Positions 5,790 through 9,954 of a DNA stretch of 9,954 nt are shown piece after piece (the stretch's first letter is position 1; each line of letters starts with the position of its first letter). The translations under genes and the position numbers were made by a program. The notes beneath the pieces are model-generated. The model was given only the letters and a program-made list of their open reading frames with translations. It did no database searches and was not told where the DNA came from. Source of the DNA: a gamma proteobacterium symbiont of Lucinoma myriamae (lineage in GTDB: Bacteria > Pseudomonadota > Gammaproteobacteria > GRL18); assembly GCA_025655635.1 (NCBI GenBank), contig JAHXIM010000443.1:1-9954 (forward strand), given 5' to 3'.

Positions 5790-8156
5790 ATGAGACGTGC
5801 CGTTTTATCTTTAGTTTTTCTTATAAGCTCTATTTTTTCCTTGCAAACGGTATTCGCAATTGACGCCTTTGTTATTGATAATATTAAAGTAGAAGGTCTG
5901 CAGCGAATTTCAGCGGGTACGGTATTTAATTATCTTCCTTTGAAAGTGGGTGACAGACTTGATGATAGAGCCGTCTCGAAGTCTATTCGTGAACTTTATA
6001 AAACAGGCTTTTTTAAAGATGTTCGTCTGGAACAGGAAGGCAGCTCACTGATTGTTTTTGTTCTTGAACGTCCTGCCATTGCTGCTATCGAATTTGACGG
6101 TAATAAAGATCTTGATTCTGAAGAACTCAGCAAAGCATTAAAGCAAATTGGTTTTGCTGAAGGGCGTGTTTATGATAAATCACTATTGCAGCGTGTTATC
6201 GAAGAGTTAAAGCGCCAATATTATGCACGGGGTAAGTATGCAGTAAGAATTGATACCAAAGTAACTCCATTAGAACGTAATCGTGTAGGCATCAAAATAG
6301 AAGTGTCGGAGGGTAGAGTAACTACTATTCATCAAATTAATATTGTGGGTAATAACGCATTTGAAACAGAAGAATTATTAGATGAATTAGAGCTGACTAC
6401 ACCGACTTTATTTTCTTTTTATACTAAAACCGATCAATATGCCAAGCAGAAATTAGCAGGTGATTTGGAAAAACTACGTTCTTTCTACCTTGACCGTGGT
6501 TATATTAATTTTAAAATCGAATCGACTCAGGTAGCCATTACTCCTGATAAAAAACATATCTATATTACTGTCAATCTCTCCGAAGGCGACAAATACGTCA
6601 TTAAAGAAGTCAAGCTGGCAGGTGACCTCATTATTGAACCTAAAGAGATTTTTCCGGTAGTGGAAATAAAAAAGGGGCAGTTTTTCTCCAGAAAGTATAT
6701 TACCCGAACCAGTGAGTCGATTGTTGATTTACTTGGTAAAGCAGGCTATGCCTTCTCAAATGTTAACCCTATTCCTCAAGTTGATGACAAAACAAAAGAA
6801 GTGAGTTTGACCTTTTTTGTTGATCCGGGCAATCGTGTTTATGTGCGTCGTGTCAATGTTGTTGGTAATAGCAATACATCCGATGAAGTTATTCGTCGTG
6901 AATTACGTCAATTTGAAAATACCTGGATTTCAACCACTGATGTGGAACGTTCAAAACAACGTCTGCAGCGGTTAGGTTTTTTTAAGGAAGTCAGTGTTGA
7001 AACGCCGGCGGTACCGGGCGCAGCAGATTTGGTTGATATTGTCTATACTGTTGAAGAGCAGTCAACGGGTAGTATTAATGCGGGTATGGGATTTTCACAA
7101 TCTCAAGGCGTTATTTTTAATTTTAGTGTTGCTCAGGCTAATTTTTTAGGTACCGGCAATCGTTATGCGGTTGGAGCTAATACCAGTGATGCTAATACAC
7201 TTTACAATTTTAGTGTCACCGATCCATATTTTACGGATGATGGCATTAGCAGGACCTGGCGTTTTACCTGGCGTGAAACTGATCTGGAAGAAGAAAACCT
7301 TTCTGATTATGCAACTGATAATGTCAGTTTTGGTGTTGGTTTTAGTGTGCCTATTAATGAGTTTGATCGCATTGGCTTTGGCCTTGATTTTGAAAATACT
7401 CAAATTGACTTACCTGGTTTGTACATTGACGAAAATGGAAATTATTATTCAGATACATCGTATGATATTCTTAAGTTTGTGGCAGAGGAGGGTGATGACT
7501 TTAATACCTTGAGATTTTCTGCCAACTGGTCGCATGATAGTCGAAATAAGACTATTTTTCCGACTCGTGGTGCTCTACAGCGTTTATCGGGTGATATAGT
7601 TTTGCCGGGTAGTGATCTGCTGTTCTATCATATTAATTATGTCCAACAGCGTTTTTTCCCCTTATCAAGAACGACAACGCTGATGTTGAAAGGGAATATT
7701 GGTTATGCCGGGACATTTGATGATGATGCTTTTCCTCCTTTTGAGAAGTATTATGCTGGTGGAATGAACGATGTGCGTGGTTATAAGTCCAATACATTAG
7801 GCCCCAAGGATGATAAAAATTATGTGCTTGAACGGGATGGTATAAATTTTACTCATACTGCTACTGGTGATCCATTAGGTGGTCAATTAAAAGTCATTGC
7901 CAATGCAGAAGTCATCTTACCCGTTCCTTTTGTTAAGGATTCTTCAGCATATCGTTTGAGTGGTTTTTTTGATATCGGTAATGTCTTTGAGGAAGCCGGT
8001 GATTTTGATGTGGGTGAATTACGCTATACTACAGGCATCTCGGGAGCATGGTTAAGTCCTTTTGGTCTTTTGAGAATCAGTATTGCTGCACCATTAAATG
8101 AAGAAGATGAAGATGATACTGAAACCTTTCAGTTTACTTTTGGACAAAGCTTTTAA
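5790..8156 (+). CDS. bamA: Outer-membrane protein assembly factor BamA
   Basis: BamA is the core of the BAM complex, which folds beta-barrel proteins into the outer membrane. From ATG 5790 the protein is 788 aa (795 from ATG 5769). It starts MRRAVLSLV with a signal peptide likely cut after VFA (residue 23). Five POTRA domains follow over about 26-424; each opens with an I-x-V-x-G-N/L type strand, for example IKVEGLQR, INIVGNNAF and VNVVGNSNT. A 16-strand barrel fills about 425-788. The lid-loop motif VRGF is present as VRGY (662-665), followed by SNTLGP. The last strand ends in a terminal Phe (FQFTFGQSF), the expected beta-signal pattern. I prefer 5790 for its ribosome site and clean signal peptide; the 5769 start would add MLTGTHL. 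E. coli BamA is 810 aa. Skp, encoded next, delivers its clients. Confidence 0.97.
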   Translation: MRRAVLSLVFLISSIFSLQTVFAIDAFVIDNIKVEGLQRISAGTVFNYLPLKVGDRLDDRAVSKSIRELYKTGFFKDVRLEQEGSSLIVFVLERPAIAAIEFDGNKDLDSEELSKALKQIGFAEGRVYDKSLLQRVIEELKRQYYARGKYAVRIDTKVTPLERNRVGIKIEVSEGRVTTIHQINIVGNNAFETEELLDELELTTPTLFSFYTKTDQYAKQKLAGDLEKLRSFYLDRGYINFKIESTQVAITPDKKHIYITVNLSEGDKYVIKEVKLAGDLIIEPKEIFPVVEIKKGQFFSRKYITRTSESIVDLLGKAGYAFSNVNPIPQVDDKTKEVSLTFFVDPGNRVYVRRVNVVGNSNTSDEVIRRELRQFENTWISTTDVERSKQRLQRLGFFKEVSVETPAVPGAADLVDIVYTVEEQSTGSINAGMGFSQSQGVIFNFSVAQANFLGTGNRYAVGANTSDANTLYNFSVTDPYFTDDGISRTWRFTWRETDLEEENLSDYATDNVSFGVGFSVPINEFDRIGFGLDFENTQIDLPGLYIDENGNYYSDTSYDILKFVAEEGDDFNTLRFSANWSHDSRNKTIFPTRGALQRLSGDIVLPGSDLLFYHINYVQQRFFPLSRTTTLMLKGNIGYAGTFDDDAFPPFEKYYAGGMNDVRGYKSNTLGPKDDKNYVLERDGINFTHTATGDPLGGQLKVIANAEVILPVPFVKDSSAYRLSGFFDIGNVFEEAGDFDVGELRYTTGISGAWLSPFGLLRISIAAPLNEEDEDDTETFQFTFGQSF

Positions 8157-8182
8157 ACGCTTTTTCGGTAGATATTCGTAAT

Positions 8183-8225
8183 ATAGAACAGAATGTAGCA
8201 TACTATTGTACATCGAAATAGAACA
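8183..8225 (+). repeat. Short direct repeat ATAGAACA in the bamA-skp gap
   Basis: ATAGAACA occurs at 8183-8190 and 8218-8225, a period of 35 bases. A short palindrome, ATATT-cgt-AATAT, lies at 8172-8184 and overlaps the first copy. In such AT-rich DNA an 8-base repeat can arise by chance, so a binding-site role is only a possibility. Confidence 0.35.
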
Positions 8226-8244
8226 TAGAAATTATATAAAACTT

Positions 8245-8249
8245 TAGGA
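8245..8249 (+). promoter_or_regulatory. Ribosome binding site for skp
   Basis: TAGGA ends 6 bases before the ATG at 8256, followed by a run of A. The rest of the bamA-skp gap (8157-8244) is very AT-rich. It carries an 8-base direct repeat and a 5 bp palindrome but no convincing promoter hexamers. Confidence 0.7.
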
Positions 8250-8255
8250 AAAAAA

Positions 8256-8768
8256 ATGATTGCATATACTCGATTATTTATTTTAGTTACATTGCTTTTT
8301 TCAGTATCATTTGCTTATGCAGAACAAAAAATTGCTTTTGTCAATCAGGCCAAACTATTACAAAAAGCACCTCAGGCGGAATCAGCACGCAGTAAATTAC
8401 AAAAAGAATTTTCTAAACGGGATAAATCTTTAGTCAGTTTGCAAAAGCAGATCCTTAAAAATGAAGAGAAGTTAAAGAAAGATGCTGCTATTTTGTCCGC
8501 AGCAGAGCTTAATAAGTTAAAAAGAAAAATCACTTTATTAAGACGAGATCTTGAGCGTGATAAATTAGCTTTTAAAGAAGATGTCAGTATCCGCCAAAAT
8601 GAAGAGCTGGTGAAATTACAAAAATCAGTTTTAAAGTCAATTCAAACCATTGCTCAAAATGAAAAATATGATTTAATCATTAGTGAAGGGGTTATTTATG
8701 CAAGCAAGCAGATTGATATTACGGACAAAATTCTAGCGCAACTAAAAAAACAGTACTCTGGTAAATAG
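8256..8768 (+). CDS. skp: Periplasmic chaperone Skp (OmpH family)
   Basis: Skp is a periplasmic trimer that holds unfolded outer-membrane proteins in a cavity formed by long coiled-coil arms and hands them to BamA. The 170 aa product begins with a signal peptide (hydrophobic core about 7-20) with a clear AYA cut site at 20-22, leaving EQKIAFVN as the mature N-terminus, as in the family. Residues about 36-125 are a highly charged, Lys/Glu-rich helical stretch that fits the two-helix arm. The end, YDLIISEGVIYASKQIDITDKIL, returns to the beta body. E. coli pre-Skp is 161 aa. The sequence is too variable for residue-level proof, but the family pattern and its place between bamA and lpxD make the call firm. 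The gene is 99 bases after bamA and 47 before lpxD. Confidence 0.95.
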   Translation: MIAYTRLFILVTLLFSVSFAYAEQKIAFVNQAKLLQKAPQAESARSKLQKEFSKRDKSLVSLQKQILKNEEKLKKDAAILSAAELNKLKRKITLLRRDLERDKLAFKEDVSIRQNEELVKLQKSVLKSIQTIAQNEKYDLIISEGVIYASKQIDITDKILAQLKKQYSGK

Positions 8769-8782
8769 TCAGCTTTAGTTGC

Positions 8783-8803
8783 TAAGGTAAATAAATAAGG
8801 TAA
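8783..8803 (+). promoter_or_regulatory. Duplicated TAAGGTAA ahead of lpxD; likely distant ribosome site
   Basis: TAAGGTAA occurs at 8783-8790 and 8796-8803, 13 bases apart. The nearer AAGG (8797-8800) is 15 bases from ATG 8816, longer than the usual 5-9. An in-frame stop TAA at 8810-8812 rules out an earlier start in that frame, so the ATG must be used despite the spacing. Confidence 0.4.
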
Positions 8804-8815
8804 CTATTTTAACAA

Positions 8816-9841
8816 ATGTCTATCCCTACACGACAAGCCAGTCTAAAAGAACTGGCCGATGTGATTGGTGCAAAAACCCATGGTGATCCCGAAACATGTA
8901 TTTCAGGTATTGCTACGCTTGAACTTGCTGAGAAAAATGATCTCAGCTTTTTTTCAAACAGAAAATATCATCACTTTTTATCAGCTACAAAAGCCTCAAT
9001 AGTGATACTCCATCCAGATGATTTGGCTAATTGCCCTGGCAATGCCATTTTGTCAAAAGATCCTTATCTGGCCTATGCCAAATTAGCGACCTGGTTGACT
9101 AAACCAAAAAATGAAAAAGTTGCAATTGCATCAACTGCAGCGATTGAAGATAATGTCAGTATAGGTAAAAATACCAGTATTGCTGCCCATGTTGTTGTTG
9201 GCTCAGGCTCTCAAATTGGTGATAACGTCAAACTACTTGCGGGTTGCAGTATTGCTGGCGATGTAAAAATTGGTGATAACACCATAATCTATCCAAATGT
9301 ATCAATTTATTCTAATGTATCAATAGGAAAACAATGTATTATCCATTCTGGTGCTGTCATCGGCAGTGATGGTTTTGGTATTGCAAATGAGCAGGGGCAT
9401 TGGTTCAAAGTGCCGCAATTAGGTGGTGTTCTTATTGGTGATAAGGTAGAAATTGGTGCAAATACCACCATTGATCGAGGTGCTATTGAAGATACTATTA
9501 TTGAAAATGGTGTTAAACTGGATAACTTGATTCAAATTGCTCATAATGTTCGAATAGGTGAAAATACTGCGATTGCAGGCTGCGTTGGTATTGCAGGAAG
9601 TTCTACAATAGGTAAATATTGTGCCATTGGCGGCGGAGCAGGTATTCTGGGACATCTGAATATTGCTGATCATGTCCATATTACCGCCACATCACTGGTT
9701 ACCAAATCAATTACCGAAGCAGGTGTGTATTCATCAGGAACGCCATTGCAGGAAAATGCACTATGGCACAAAAATTTTGTTCGTTTTAAACAATTAGATA
9801 AAATGGCACGACGTTTGAGCGAATTAGAAAAAAAGCAATAG
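8816..9841 (+). CDS. lpxD: UDP-3-O-(3-hydroxyacyl)glucosamine N-acyltransferase
   Basis: LpxD transfers a 3-hydroxyacyl chain from acyl carrier protein to the 2-amino group of UDP-3-O-acyl-glucosamine, the third step of lipid A synthesis. It works as a cytoplasmic trimer. The protein is 341 aa, the same as E. coli. It has an N-terminal uridine-binding domain (about 1-105) with Phe45 and Tyr51 at the positions of E. coli Phe41 and Tyr47. A left-handed beta-helix of hexapeptide repeats follows (about 106-300; many I-G-D-N turns), then a C-terminal helix ending in Lys-rich sequence. The catalytic His243 in QIAHN matches E. coli His239, and His280 in GHLNI matches His276. The DRGAIEDTII and GVYSSGTPLQ blocks are also typical. 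The start is fixed by family alignment and by an in-frame stop just upstream. Its usual next neighbours are fabZ and lpxA. Confidence 0.98.
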   Translation: MSIPTRQASLKELADVIGAKTHGDPETCISGIATLELAEKNDLSFFSNRKYHHFLSATKASIVILHPDDLANCPGNAILSKDPYLAYAKLATWLTKPKNEKVAIASTAAIEDNVSIGKNTSIAAHVVVGSGSQIGDNVKLLAGCSIAGDVKIGDNTIIYPNVSIYSNVSIGKQCIIHSGAVIGSDGFGIANEQGHWFKVPQLGGVLIGDKVEIGANTTIDRGAIEDTIIENGVKLDNLIQIAHNVRIGENTAIAGCVGIAGSSTIGKYCAIGGGAGILGHLNIADHVHITATSLVTKSITEAGVYSSGTPLQENALWHKNFVRFKQLDKMARRLSELEKKQ

Positions 9842-9924
9842 CCTTTAAACAGACTTTAATCAGTTAATTAGTCAGCCCTGAAAAACATATTATCTATTTG
9901 AAATGTAAGGAATTATCCCTATTT

Positions 9925-9954
9925 TTGAGTGACCAGATCGACCAGAAATGTTAT
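9925..9954 (+). CDS. Possible 5' end of the next gene (fabZ expected by position), cut by the window edge
   Basis: A TTG at 9925 opens a frame reading M-S-D-Q-I-D-Q-K-C-Y to the end of the window. AAGGA at 9907-9911 lies 13 bases upstream. GTG at 9929 and ATG at 9948 start other frames and cannot be excluded. In Gammaproteobacteria lpxD is usually followed by fabZ (hydroxyacyl-ACP dehydratase), but ten residues are too few to recognise it. The call is inference from gene order. Confidence 0.2.
   Translation, partial: MSDQIDQKCY

Noticed and set aside
5778..5812. Sigma-E promoter at GGAACT upstream of bamA
   Set aside because: The -35-like box lacks a TCTGA/TCAAA-type -10 at about 16 bases, and it lies at the bamA start where a ribosome site explains it.
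7165..7512. 115-codon open frame inside bamA in another frame
   Set aside because: Low-complexity hydrophobic Leu/Ile/Met-rich translation created by the barrel coding frame; no ribosome site or family features.
8146..8165. Terminator at the end of bamA (AAAGC/GCTTT plus five T)
   Set aside because: The stem is only 5 bp with two G-C pairs and an 8-base loop, and it overlaps the stop codon. Too weak to call.
9852..9875. Terminator after lpxD (imperfect GACT...AGTC pairing)
   Set aside because: The stem is AT-rich and interrupted, with no T run after it. Transcription probably continues into the next gene.

Overview
The window holds one long, same-strand gene cluster typical of Gammaproteobacteria: pyrH - frr - uppS - cdsA - dxr - rseP - bamA - skp - lpxD. 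The sequence ends just where the next gene of the conserved order, fabZ, would begin. All nine complete genes are intact and close to the E. coli family lengths. LPS synthesis, an outer-membrane assembly machine and the MEP isoprenoid pathway point to a Gram-negative gammaproteobacterium. The DNA is clearly AT-rich by eye (roughly 40% GC, not computed). I cannot assign a genus from the sequence alone.

Layout. Bases 1-121 are a leader rich in small hairpins, including one long imperfect hairpin at 48-99 that looks like the terminator of an upstream transcript (rpsB-tsf would be expected there). Bases 122-1476 carry nucleotide and translation genes (UMP kinase, ribosome recycling factor). Bases 1478-4361 carry lipid-precursor enzymes (undecaprenyl-PP synthase, CDP-diglyceride synthase, DXP reductoisomerase). 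Bases 4410-9841 carry the envelope block (RseP protease, BamA, Skp chaperone, LpxD). Bases 9842-9954 are mostly non-coding, with a possible non-ATG start of the next gene.

How the genes work together. PyrH makes UDP, which leads to UTP and the UDP-sugars and CTP used in envelope synthesis. Dxr supplies isoprenoid precursors that UppS extends to the C55 carrier for peptidoglycan and O-antigen. CdsA makes CDP-diacylglycerol for phospholipids. Skp escorts unfolded porins to BamA, which inserts them, and RseP releases the sigma-E response when this fails. LpxD adds the second acyl chains of lipid A. The genes are mostly separated by 1-50 bases, with larger gaps after pyrH (86 bases) and after bamA (99 bases).

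I found no undescribed biological system. The coding content is conserved housekeeping. The least explained material is non-coding: the hairpin and repeat cluster in the first 100 bases, and the AT-rich bamA-skp gap with a short direct repeat.
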